From Gimesia alba (lineage in GTDB: Bacteria > Planctomycetota > Planctomycetia > Planctomycetales > Planctomycetaceae): DNA of 64,000 nt. The stretch lies in contig NZ_CP036269.1 in the NCBI RefSeq assembly GCF_007744675.1, positions 4,691,546 to 4,755,545 on the forward strand, written 5' to 3'. Under the pieces are notes generated by a model. The model worked only from the letters and a program-made list of their open reading frames with translations. It ran no database searches and had not been told where the DNA came from. Position 1 is the first letter of the stretch. Each line of letters starts with the position of its first letter. Below are positions 55,504 through 63,970 of this stretch, piece after piece. A program made the position numbers and the translations under genes.

Positions 55504-57042
55504 TCACCCGCCGTTGCTGCGACCTTCCTTCACGTATTGTTTGAGCAAGGCATGCATTTCTTTGATCTGCTGTGGATGCTTACCGGAAACGTCCGTCGTT
55601 TCTTCGATGTCCTGATCCAGGTTGTACAATTTGTATGTCACGGGGACACTGTCATTCAGAACCTCAGCAATGGTTTTCGGGCCGCGAACGGTCAGCTTGA
55701 ATGGTCCCTGGCGGAGCGCGAAGGTGCCGTTGTGGTGATTGTGGACGATCGCTTTGTGAAACGAAACGGGCCGCGATGCGCCCGTCAATGCCTGATAGAA
55801 ACTCTCCCCATCTTCTGCGGTGTTGTCGTCCAGCGGGACGTTTAACAGCTCGGCCAGTGTGGGTAGGACATCGTTGAAGACAATCGTAGTCGAACACTGT
55901 TCGCCCGCCTTGATTGTTTTCGGCCAGCGAACGAGAAAGGGCACACGGTGCCCCCCTTCTTCGAGGCCCCCCTTCCAGCCAGTACAGGGGCCGTTGCTGT
56001 CGTGACCGTAGATTTGTGTATCGCCGCGGACCCAACGTTGTCGATAGCCCTTGGTCCGATCAACGGGGCCATTGTCGCTGGTGAAGATCACCAGTGTGTT
56101 CTCTGCGATGCCGAGTTCGTCGAGTTTCTTGAGTAGCCGGCCGACGTGGTGATCGAGTTCGACGACGAAATCGCCATACGTGCCGGCGCGGCTTTTACCG
56201 ATGAATGGTTTGTTGGGCACAATCGGATTGTGCGGTGTGGTCATCGCGTAATACAAAAAGAACGGCTGATCGGGGTGCTTGCGGGCCGCAGATTCGACGA
56301 ATTCACAGGCCTTGTTCGAAAGTGTCGGAACGAGACGATCCATCGTGTAGCCCTCGGCGACGATGTTATCATCCCGGCCAAACCATTCGCCGTGCTTTTT
56401 CTTTGCCTGCGCAGAAGTGAGCGTGGGAATCACGGTCACGCGATTGTTCTCGATGAACGCGGCCGGGTTCATCTCCGCGGAACCGGCGGTGCCGAAGGAG
56501 TAGGCGAACCCATAATCTTTCGGCCCTTTTAGCGCAGAAGAAGCGAAGTCGATGTTCTGGAAATTCTGGTAATTGGGATCGACGCGAATCTGTTCCCGTT
56601 CGCTTTCATCGTGCAGCTTCCAGTCGAGCCCCTGATGCCATTTTCCGACCAGCGCGGTCTGATAGCCGGCTGTTTCAAGCAAGTCCGCGATCGTCTTGCG
56701 TCCCGGTTCAATCAGCGTGCCGGCGAAGTTCGCGAGGTTACCCCCCGACCCCAACCGGGTCCGCCACATATAACGACCGGTGAGCAAACCGTAGCGGGAA
56801 GGCACACAATACGAACCTGCGGCATGGGCATCAGTAAACACCAGACTCTGCCGCGCCAGCTGATCCAGATGCGGCGTCGGAATACGACTGTCTTTGTTGA
56901 GCGCAGTCACATCACCGTAGCCCATGTCGTCAGCGAGGATGATCACAACGTTGGGCCGGCTCGGTTTCTCTGTTGCTGCAGAAAGCTCTGATAGTGGCGT
57001 CAGGAGCAAGCAGCAGATCAGGATCAGCAAGAGTTTTCGCAT
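55504..57042 (-). CDS. secreted formylglycine sulfatase
   Basis: 512 residues with signal peptide KLLLILICCLLLTPLSELSAA. The sulfatase signature C-x-P-S-R occurs at C79 (SYCVPSRYGLLTGRYMWRTR), the Cys that anaerobic or aerobic maturases convert to formylglycine. Metal-binding DDMGYGD (residues 38-44) and TSDNGPVDRTKG near the C-terminal half are present, as is HHNGTFALRQGPFKL. Planctomycetes use many such enzymes to desulfate algal polysaccharides. Isolated gene; substrate unknown. Confidence 0.9.
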   Translation of the reverse strand: MRKLLLILICCLLLTPLSELSAATEKPSRPNVVIILADDMGYGDVTALNKDSRIPTPHLDQLARQSLVFTDAHAAGSYCVPSRYGLLTGRYMWRTRLGSGGNLANFAGTLIEPGRKTIADLLETAGYQTALVGKWHQGLDWKLHDESEREQIRVDPNYQNFQNIDFASSALKGPKDYGFAYSFGTAGSAEMNPAAFIENNRVTVIPTLTSAQAKKKHGEWFGRDDNIVAEGYTMDRLVPTLSNKACEFVESAARKHPDQPFFLYYAMTTPHNPIVPNKPFIGKSRAGTYGDFVVELDHHVGRLLKKLDELGIAENTLVIFTSDNGPVDRTKGYRQRWVRGDTQIYGHDSNGPCTGWKGGLEEGGHRVPFLVRWPKTIKAGEQCSTTIVFNDVLPTLAELLNVPLDDNTAEDGESFYQALTGASRPVSFHKAIVHNHHNGTFALRQGPFKLTVRGPKTIAEVLNDSVPVTYKLYNLDQDIEETTDVSGKHPQQIKEMHALLKQYVKEGRSNGG

Positions 57043-57340
57043 GGTATTTTCCTCAGCAGGTCTTCTCTGGCAGGGCGGGATGCGTTTCTAAGTTCTATTT
57101 ATAAACTACACGATGAGCAGACCGATTGGAACAGATAGACCTAATTGACCATAGATTGATATATCTCTTGGAAAGTTTGATATTCAGCCAACGCCCTATT
57201 TCCATCTTGTCAATTTATCCCAACTCGTAGACAATCTCGAAAATATGAAATGTACTGCTCTCACAAATGGTTTCGAGATTTCGCAGCACGAAGTTGGATA
57301 CAAAACCGTTGGGTGAATAACCCTCTCGTAAGGCTACGTT
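57043..57340. other. intergenic region, no feature recognised
   Basis: About 300 bp of AT-rich sequence; no repeat family or RNA gene seen. Confidence 0.4.
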
Positions 57341-57673
57341 ATGAAACTCTGCAAATCCGTGTTATCCGTAGTGGTCTGCGTCACGCTGGTTTCGTCTTGT
57401 GTTTCAAAATTAGATCGCCCGCCCGAACGTGACGGATATGTCGTCCAGGCTTACCATTTCTGTGAAAAGTGCGAAAGCCTTCAAGGAGGCATTTACGAAA
57501 AAGGACCGTTCAAGAAGTTTTCCAGTGACCAGAGAAAAGAATGTGTCCACGAATGGCAAGAGATTTCGCGCGACCGATTCATGCAACTCGCGGTTGATCT
57601 GCATGCTGTCGACTGGTCTAAAGAGCCAGGACATTTCTGGAACGGAGGTATTCAAGTGGAACAGGAAGATTAA
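57341..57673 (+). CDS. small lipoprotein, hypothetical
   Basis: 110 residues. Signal KLCKSVLSVVVCVTLVSSC with lipobox LVSSC. The mature part has paired Cys (FCEKCESLQGGIYEKGP) and ends in an acidic tail. Looks like a surface or periplasmic protein for a small ligand or immunity role; family unknown. Convergent with the next minus-strand gene. Confidence 0.6.
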   Translation: MKLCKSVLSVVVCVTLVSSCVSKLDRPPERDGYVVQAYHFCEKCESLQGGIYEKGPFKKFSSDQRKECVHEWQEISRDRFMQLAVDLHAVDWSKEPGHFWNGGIQVEQED

Positions 57674-57690
57674 GCGACGGGTTTCTTTTT

Positions 57691-57930
57691 CTACTCAATC
57701 TTCTTTTTACGAGATTCTGAATGATCCTTTGGACTACTTCGAAATCTCTCGGAACGATGTTTCGCTAAAATCAACAGATTAGTCACGATGGTAAAGCTGA
57801 CTGCGAAATTGAATCGTGCTTGCGAATCAAAATACTGCCAGATCGCGAACCCGCTATAAAGGGTCGTTAACAGGGCTGCCCCCACTATCATAAAAAGAAG
57901 CAAGAAAATATTTTTGAGATAAAGATTCAT
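57691..57930 (-). CDS. small two-helix membrane protein, hypothetical
   Basis: 79 residues from ATG at 57930. Helices FLLLFMIVGAALLTTLYSGF and FAVSFTIVTNLLILA separated by WQYFDSQAR, then a charged tail KHRSERFRSSPKDHSESRKK. No domain known. First of four minus-strand genes with small orphan products between 57.7 and 60.3 kb. Confidence 0.55.
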   Translation of the reverse strand: MNLYLKNIFLLLFMIVGAALLTTLYSGFAIWQYFDSQARFNFAVSFTIVTNLLILAKHRSERFRSSPKDHSESRKKKIE

Positions 57931-58024
57931 ACGCCGTCCCGTCACAAATCACGAAAATATACCAGAGGAAGTCAGGTCCAGGTTTATCAAGACAAGCCCC
58001 CCCAATACCCCAAAAAAACATTTT

Positions 58025-58555
58025 TTAATATATTACCGGGACCTTTGACTGAATTCCCCAGGAATTGCCGGTTTTCTTCAGTTTATAACGACGCTCAAAC
58101 ATGTCGCTTCCCTTTAATCGATAGGCAGTGAAACTGGCTGTGTTTTCATCAAAGCTCTTAAATTTGATGACGTAGAGTCTGCCCTCCAGGCTTGTCCCAT
58201 CTAGCACATATGCAGTTTCCTGCTTTTTTCGTTTTTTGCCAGTTTTATCTGTCTCCCAGATGCGGGACATGTCCATTGCTGACGATGGGTATGCTTTTAC
58301 TCCTTGCTTCGTCAGGTGTTTGAGGATGCTTTTTTTAAACGGTACAAACTTGTCATTCTTGAGACCATGCGAAAAAAAACAGAGCTCCTCTTTTTTGACT
58401 TCGTCCGACTTAATCATATCCAGAGACACTGTACCGCATAGTTCAGACAAAACAGCTTTTTCTTCTTGTGTATACTCCCTATGCGAATTCTGCGGATTGG
58501 CATAGAAGCCGATCGAAATAACAACCAGATAACAACATGCTTTTATCCACATCAT
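58025..58555 (-). CDS. secreted hypothetical protein
   Basis: 176 residues. Signal segment KACCYLVVISIGFYANP. Positively charged mature part (KKEELCFFSHGLKNDKFVPF, ILKHLTKQGVKAYPSSAMD, YVIKFKSFDENTASFTAYRL) with a single Cys pair. No family recognised. A family D-like sequence lies just after its stop (57968-58020). Confidence 0.55.
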   Translation of the reverse strand: MMWIKACCYLVVISIGFYANPQNSHREYTQEEKAVLSELCGTVSLDMIKSDEVKKEELCFFSHGLKNDKFVPFKKSILKHLTKQGVKAYPSSAMDMSRIWETDKTGKKRKKQETAYVLDGTSLEGRLYVIKFKSFDENTASFTAYRLKGSDMFERRYKLKKTGNSWGIQSKVPVIY

Positions 58556-58683
58556 TTCATGCCTTTATTCCATTGGTAGCATAAATATTCATCCAAGATG
58601 ACACAAACTGAATGCTTTATACTGTCGAATCATATCAAAACGGTCAGGTCCAGAGTTTTTGAGACAAGTCCCCTTTATATCCA

Positions 58684-59241
58684 TCAGAACCAGTCGGTTC
58701 GCGAACGTTCGAGAATTTCAAGCTCTGTCAAGTAGGGTCCGCCGTGCAATATAGAGACCGGTTGACCAGCGTTAAACCAAATCACAGCACCATTGCCGGT
58801 TGCTTCTCTCGGGTTGCCGATTGACGGGAACCAGCCCGAGATTGCATTGCGTATGGAAGTCTCGTTTTCGTTTAGCAGGAAGAAGGATGGATTGAACTCT
58901 TGCAGTCCGGGAATTGCTTCTCGAATCAGTGTTTCATTCCGTTTGGAGTACACAGACTTTGGCACAAATAACATCGCTATCGCATACCGTGATTCTTTGA
59001 GTTCAGACAGGCTGGAATAGCTACTGAAGCGTTCTGACAGATTCCGTTGTTCGAGCGAATATCCACGACAATGGGAGCAGCGAAGAAACCAGGTCTGTGG
59101 TCCTGAAGGTTCATGTTCGACACACCGCTCACACGCCTCGCGCCCGCAATCTTTGCAGGCAAACAGACGATCCTCGCCAGCGCGATGAAGATCGCCGTAA
59201 GGGGTATTGCATTGCTCACATTGCTGCTTGAGCATAATCAT
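58684..59241 (-). CDS. zinc-ribbon protein of unknown function
   Basis: 185 residues. N-terminal metal-binding Cys pattern: CEQC, then CKDCGREACERC, then CSHC within 60 residues, resembling a RING/FYVE-like or treble-clef fold. The C-terminal 120 residues are alpha/beta (YAIAMLFVPKSVYSKRNETLIREA, FNPSFFLLNENETSIRNAISG, GNGAVIWFNAGQPVSILHGG). No known domain. A family D-like sequence lies right after its stop (58640-58680). Confidence 0.55.
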   Translation of the reverse strand: MIMLKQQCEQCNTPYGDLHRAGEDRLFACKDCGREACERCVEHEPSGPQTWFLRCSHCRGYSLEQRNLSERFSSYSSLSELKESRYAIAMLFVPKSVYSKRNETLIREAIPGLQEFNPSFFLLNENETSIRNAISGWFPSIGNPREATGNGAVIWFNAGQPVSILHGGPYLTELEILERSRTDWF

Positions 59242-59322
59242 ACAACAGGAAACAGTTCCAATTTTCTCCAGACCAGTTCCCTCAACATCCTTTATGACGG
59301 AAATAACAAAACTCTCGCAGTA

Positions 59323-59997
59323 TTACGGATCAAACGAACTGGAGAATGCTGCAACATAGTTATCACCTTGACGATGCACAGTAAAATTAAGGAAGCAACC
59401 GCCATTCACGGCCCCATTTTTCGTCCCCCCCACATTCGACAAAGCAAGCACGATATTCCCATCGAATAAACCGGCATTCGGTGCAACAACGTCCAATTTA
59501 TCGAGTCGAATCCCCAGTATCCGATTACCGTCCAAATCAACGGAATTTGATTTCGCAAAACGGAGATCGTAGCCTTTCACTTTCGGATGAAAGTTCGCAG
59601 GCCAGGGTGTTTTACTGCTGTTCACAAGCTGAACGTCCTTGCTGCCTGGTGTGCCATAGAATTCTCTCTGTCTCTTGAAGTCGGCGGAGGTCAAAATCTG
59701 TTCCAGACATTGCTGGAGAATGCCATTGATTTCCATAGCCGTCAGTGGTGGGTCAAAGGGAATTGGTGGCGGTAGCTTTTCGGTCTCCTCATTCGTCGAT
59801 GATTCAATCAGGTCTATGACTTCGTCAGCACTCTTGAGAGAGGAATCTTCTCCTTCGCTGGATGGAGAACGGGTAGACAAGAAATCCTCTTCGGTCGAGT
59901 TGGGAGGCCGATTACCCTCAGCAATGCTAGTGCCTGGCTCAGAATTGCAACTGAGATTTGCAAAAATCAAAAGCGATAACACTACCCAACAACGCAC
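59323..59997 (-). CDS. lipoprotein with disordered linker, hypothetical
   Basis: 224 residues from GTG at 59997, with GGAG seven bases upstream; this avoids the 40 bp overlap with the next gene. Signal RCWVVLSLLIFANLSC with lipobox NLSC. A Ser/Glu-rich linker (STRSPSSEGEDSSLKSADE) precedes a conserved C-terminal domain (PLTAMEINGILQQCLEQILT, VKGYDLRFAKSNSVDLDGNR, ALSNVGGTKNGAVNGGCFLN). No family recognised. Confidence 0.65.
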   Translation of the reverse strand: MRCWVVLSLLIFANLSCNSEPGTSIAEGNRPPNSTEEDFLSTRSPSSEGEDSSLKSADEVIDLIESSTNEETEKLPPPIPFDPPLTAMEINGILQQCLEQILTSADFKRQREFYGTPGSKDVQLVNSSKTPWPANFHPKVKGYDLRFAKSNSVDLDGNRILGIRLDKLDVVAPNAGLFDGNIVLALSNVGGTKNGAVNGGCFLNFTVHRQGDNYVAAFSSSFDP

Positions 59998-60037
59998 GTG
60001 TAAATCTCCAACTTTGTTTTGGTCATCAAAGACAAAA

Positions 60038-60337
60038 CTATGTTTTACTTTCTTTTGATACAACAAAGAAAGTAACAAACAAAAACTCGAACAAGATAAA
60101 TACCCCTATGTATGTCAATATGATACTCTCAACGGATTGATGATGAAAAGTTTGATCATAATCCTCAATGATAAACCAGGGAACAAGCAGAAGGGAGATG
60201 ACAAAACTACTACATAATATTGACCGAGATAGGAGAGGCCAAAACTCATTGCTTTTTAAATCTTTAAGCTGGCAATACGCCATATACAGGAAAAACCAAG
60301 ATGTCAAAACAAACATCGAGTCAAGAATGTAGCTCAT
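60038..60337 (-). CDS. small three-helix membrane protein, hypothetical
   Basis: 99 residues. Helices SMFVLTSWFFLYMAY, SILCSSFVISLLLVPWFII and ILTYIGVFILFEFLFVTFFVV. No domain. Upstream of the lipoprotein gene on the same strand with a 40 bp gap to the GTG start. Confidence 0.55.
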   Translation of the reverse strand: MSYILDSMFVLTSWFFLYMAYCQLKDLKSNEFWPLLSRSILCSSFVISLLLVPWFIIEDYDQTFHHQSVESIILTYIGVFILFEFLFVTFFVVSKESKT

Positions 60338-60363
60338 AACGCATTTCCCAGAAATATCATCGA

Positions 60364-60394
60364 GGGCAGGCCTGGGATCATCCAGACCTGCCCC
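60364..60394 (-). terminator. hairpin downstream of the polytopic membrane protein
   Basis: Inverted repeat GGGCAGG-CTGG/CCAG-CCTGCCC between the minus-strand stop at 60420 and the next start at 60337. No T-run follows, so it could instead protect the mRNA end. Related to family D by the GGCAGG arm. Confidence 0.5.
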
Positions 60395-60419
60395 TTGATT
60401 TGAACACTTCGGACTTACA

Positions 60420-62177
60420 TCACTCCTCTTCTCCAGAAGACTCCTCCGCTACAGGCGGCAGTAAATCTGTTTCCGGCGGCGTCTCTTTTCGGGGTAATAA
60501 CCAGGCATACTCCGGCAGCCAGCGGGCTTTGTGGGCGCTGATCAGGAAGGCGATCAGGAGTGCGGCCACCGACCAGACAAAGGCGGTCACCGCCGCGGGG
60601 CTGAGGACTTTGGTCGCCAGCCGGAATCCGTACGCCGCACTGGTATAAACTAAGATGCTCGTCGTACCCGTAAAGGAATACCAGAACCAGCGCAGGGACC
60701 AGATGCGGGCGATTAACAGACAGCCGACGGCCCAGGACGCAACGTAAGAAAGCCGCCAGATGAACGGAATTTCGACCGCACGCGTACTCCAGATCACAAC
60801 CACCGAGACCAGCGGAATCAACAGCGCACTTGCACATTGCAAAACCCGGCTGAATGGATCCTTCATCGTCAGTCCCAGCACCAGTGCCGCGATCCACAAC
60901 AAATGAAAACAGACTGTGAAGCGGTACTCAAACAGAATCGTCTCCGGAATCACGAGCCAGATCCCCACTGTCGCCGCAACGATACCCGCGGTGCAGATTC
61001 CCGAGGAACGTTTGCGAAGCCCCAATCCCAGCAGCAGGACTCCATCCAGAAGCAAAGGCCAGGGTGTAGGATCGATGAGTGTTCGCGTCCCTAGCGTCTG
61101 GGGGCCGACGATCGAGAGGAGCGCCACTGCTGCCAGCCCTGCCCCGACGGCACCCGGCACACGACGCACTGCCGCCCAGAGATAAAAGCCCACCAGCAAC
61201 CAGAGTGTGATCCAGATAGGCGAGCCAATAGAATCCGTCACTTTAAACAGAAAATTCAGGTGAACCCGCCCCGTGACCGCCGGCATCGCCAGCAACAGTA
61301 ACAAGGGAGAAAAGCGAATCACGCCGAGCTGAAACTTTTTATTCCGTGTCACCAGACTTCCTTCCAGCAACAGCAGGAGTAAGACGAACCCGAGCGGAAT
61401 CAAAAAGTAGAAGCCCCATAACGTATCAAAGGAAATCAGTGGTGGGCCACTTCCCGCCTTGATCCACATCGGTCCCGCCGGTCCGAAGGTAAGGCACAGG
61501 GCAAACGAGCGCAGACTGACGCAGGCGGCGATCACGCCAAAGGCAATCCAGGGAAACAGAGGCCAGCCCCAGGGCGTTCCGTTCCCTTTGACATAACTGA
61601 CGCCGCCTCGTATGGCAGGCAACAGACACAAAAACAGGACAGAAGCAGCGACCGGGAATAGAAACAGCGTCCATTCCAGTGACGCAGCCGACCGCGGATG
61701 CATTTCAGGCGAACACCACCAGGGCGCGAAATAAAACAACGCCAGAAACAGGTGATAGGGAATCCGATAACGGGCTCCGAATCGGATACCTGTCCCCCAT
61801 AAGACGGCTTCGGAGACAATCGCCGAAAACAGAAAGCCGGCAATCATCAGGGTCATTCCCTCTTGGGGGGTGATCCGGGAAAACAGATCATCCATACTGA
61901 CCGAAACCCCGAGAAACAACAGCAGCAGGATCAGCAGAATCGAGCGGGCATCTTCCCAGACCTTGCCCCAGCGCACAATCAGCACGCCAATCCCCGCCAG
62001 TAACAGGGTATACCCGGCGAGCACTCCCATCATGATCCAACAGTTGATGGAACCGATCTCAATGGTTCCGTAAGCGGACCGCACGGCAAACAACATCAAT
62101 ACCGCACTAATAACATAGAACGGATTGTGGTTGTAGAGGTAACTAAAGACCGAGCGGTGAGAAGCAGACGCAGACAT
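60420..62177 (-). CDS. large polytopic membrane protein of unknown function
   Basis: 585 residues with about 14-16 hydrophobic helices (for example NHNPFYVISAVLMLFAVRSAYG, SILLILLLLFLGVSVSM, FGVIAACVSLRSFALCLTF, LLWIAALVLGLTM) and an acidic C-terminal tail after PRKETPPETD. AGGAGG is six bases before the ATG. No transporter motif is recognisable; it resembles planctomycete hypothetical membrane proteins. The helix count and Gly/Pro pattern fit a transport or acyltransferase-like fold, but that is speculation. Confidence 0.75.
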   Translation of the reverse strand: MSASASHRSVFSYLYNHNPFYVISAVLMLFAVRSAYGTIEIGSINCWIMMGVLAGYTLLLAGIGVLIVRWGKVWEDARSILLILLLLFLGVSVSMDDLFSRITPQEGMTLMIAGFLFSAIVSEAVLWGTGIRFGARYRIPYHLFLALFYFAPWWCSPEMHPRSAASLEWTLFLFPVAASVLFLCLLPAIRGGVSYVKGNGTPWGWPLFPWIAFGVIAACVSLRSFALCLTFGPAGPMWIKAGSGPPLISFDTLWGFYFLIPLGFVLLLLLLEGSLVTRNKKFQLGVIRFSPLLLLLAMPAVTGRVHLNFLFKVTDSIGSPIWITLWLLVGFYLWAAVRRVPGAVGAGLAAVALLSIVGPQTLGTRTLIDPTPWPLLLDGVLLLGLGLRKRSSGICTAGIVAATVGIWLVIPETILFEYRFTVCFHLLWIAALVLGLTMKDPFSRVLQCASALLIPLVSVVVIWSTRAVEIPFIWRLSYVASWAVGCLLIARIWSLRWFWYSFTGTTSILVYTSAAYGFRLATKVLSPAAVTAFVWSVAALLIAFLISAHKARWLPEYAWLLPRKETPPETDLLPPVAEESSGEEE

Positions 62178-62610
62178 AACAGCCTCCTCTCAAGAAATGA
62201 AAATAAATAAGACCCCAAGAACAGGGGATAAAAAGACAGGTTCACTTCTATTGAAAATGTATTATAGCAAAATTGTCTAAATAGATATATGAAAATCTGA
62301 GGGACCAGCAGAATTTAAAAAAGGAACGCCGTTGCTGAATAGGATGGCTCTCCCTGACTATGACTTTTTGTTAAGAGAGAAAACTTAGCGAATCAAGCAA
62401 CCCCTGCAATTGATCCAACATTGAGCCGAGTTGAAACACGCATTCGAACACACCGCCTTACCTCTGCTGCCACCCCTGGCCACAAATATTTCTTCTTTTC
62501 TAAAAACCTGGTTGACTTAGTGTCTTCACAACACTACCATAAGTGTATGATTAACACTTTGTAATGCGGGCGCGACAGATGAACCACACCTCAATAACGG
62601 GAGAAATTCA
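62178..62610. other. intergenic region with promoter for the vault-like gene
   Basis: 430 bp. Holds the promoter and palindrome described separately at 62512-62559. The rest shows no RNA gene, no repeat family member. Confidence 0.45.
62512..62559 (+). promoter_or_regulatory. sigma70-type promoter with overlapping operator-like palindrome
   Basis: TTGACT at 62512-62517, a 17-base spacer and TACCAT at 62535-62540. Immediately after, AAGTGT-N7-ACACTT (62541-62559) forms a perfect six-base-arm palindrome at the expected transcription start. GGGAGAA lies 6 nt before the ATG at 62611. Confidence 0.45.
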
Positions 62611-63816
62611 ATGATTACCATTAAAACCGTTCGGCAGGGTGATCGTGTTGCAGTCTGGAATGTGAAAGGACAAGTAGCTTACGTCGATGGTCCCCGTCGC
62701 CTGATTCTGTTTCGTAAGACGATTGAACCCCTGCGGCAGTATTGCGCGGGTGCCGACCAGTACCTCTCCATCGAATTCACTGACGGTCACTGCGAGCACC
62801 TGAGAGGGCCCGTCTCGGCCTGGTACGACCCGGTCAATCATTTATCGATTGACATCAAAGACGCACTGGAACTCGATTCTCACGAAGCGATCGTGGTCTA
62901 TCGACGTAACGGAAGTGAAGTTCAGCGACGCGTGGAACGGGGGCCGATGTTATTCGTTCCCTCTGAAAACGAGTGGCTGCATGATTTTCGCTGGCACGGC
63001 GCAGATCCGGAGTATCCGTCTCACAAAGTGCCACGAGCGTTAAAGTTTCACAAATTGAGGGTGATTCCAGATCAGACGTATTACCTGGTCGACGATGTTC
63101 GGACGTCCGATGATGCGTTGTTAACGGTCAAACTGATGATCTTTTTCGAACTGGCCGACATCGAAACGATGCTGGATCAGACCCATGACCCTATTGCCGA
63201 CTTTATCAATGCGGTGACTGCCGATGTGGTTGATTTTGTGGGTGCCCGTTCCTTTGAAGTCTTCAAGCAGGATACTGAGAACCTGAACGAACTGGAGTCC
63301 TATCGGAATCTGCTGACCAGAGCACAACGGATCGGCTATCAGATCAATAAAGTCGTGTACCGCGGTTACACGGCTGGAGAGACACTGCAGTCGATGCACG
63401 ATAGCGCGATCGAAGCCCGGACCCGACTGAAGCTGGATGCCGAGACGGAAATTCAAGCCCAGGAACTGGCCGATGTGCAACTGGCACGAGAAGCCATCCG
63501 CGCAGAAAAACGGCAGGAGATGGAAGCGCAACAAACCACGCATAACATTCACCTGCAGCGACTGGAACATGATGAGCAGATTCATCAACAGGAGGAATTA
63601 GACATCGCCGAGGAAGAGACAAAACGCCGCGTCAATCAGATTGAACTTGAACATCAGCGGGCAACGAATGAAGAACAAAGTCGTTACCTGGCTACGATGA
63701 GAGAGATGCAAGTCGATCTGACCAGGTACCTTGTCGCCCAGTACCAGAACCCGGACCGCTTGATTCGGATTACAGGAGACAATGAACCAAAGCTGCATCT
63801 TCACGATAATAATTAG
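62611..63816 (+). CDS. SPFH/major-vault-protein-like protein
   Basis: 401 residues without membrane segment. N-terminal 125 residues read as beta-rich repeats with GP turns (VRQGDRVAVWNVKGQVAYVD, HLRGPVSAWYDP, VERGPMLFVPSENEW), like major vault protein repeats. Residues 135-265 form an SPFH/shoulder-like domain (TSDDALLTVKLMIFFELAD, DFINAVTADVVDFVGARSFEVFKQ, RIGYQINKVVYRGYTAGETL). From 265 a charged continuous helix (EARTRLKLDAETEIQAQELA then Glu/Gln/Arg-rich to 370) resembles the vault cap helix. Prohibitin/flotillin-type membrane anchor is missing. Assignment to the vault family is inference; alternatives are a soluble stomatin-like protein. Confidence 0.7.
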   Translation: MITIKTVRQGDRVAVWNVKGQVAYVDGPRRLILFRKTIEPLRQYCAGADQYLSIEFTDGHCEHLRGPVSAWYDPVNHLSIDIKDALELDSHEAIVVYRRNGSEVQRRVERGPMLFVPSENEWLHDFRWHGADPEYPSHKVPRALKFHKLRVIPDQTYYLVDDVRTSDDALLTVKLMIFFELADIETMLDQTHDPIADFINAVTADVVDFVGARSFEVFKQDTENLNELESYRNLLTRAQRIGYQINKVVYRGYTAGETLQSMHDSAIEARTRLKLDAETEIQAQELADVQLAREAIRAEKRQEMEAQQTTHNIHLQRLEHDEQIHQQEELDIAEEETKRRVNQIELEHQRATNEEQSRYLATMREMQVDLTRYLVAQYQNPDRLIRITGDNEPKLHLHDNN

Positions 63817-63970
63817 AGGATCAATAAAAAGATTAGCTCCCCTATATTCTCAAACGATCTCAGTTCCTGACAATCTCTGTCGGAACAGGGAAAATAGTGT
63901 TGCAACTCTGTAGAAAATGGTATAATCCACACATCAAATTAGGTTTATACGATTTTCAGTGAGATTGCGC

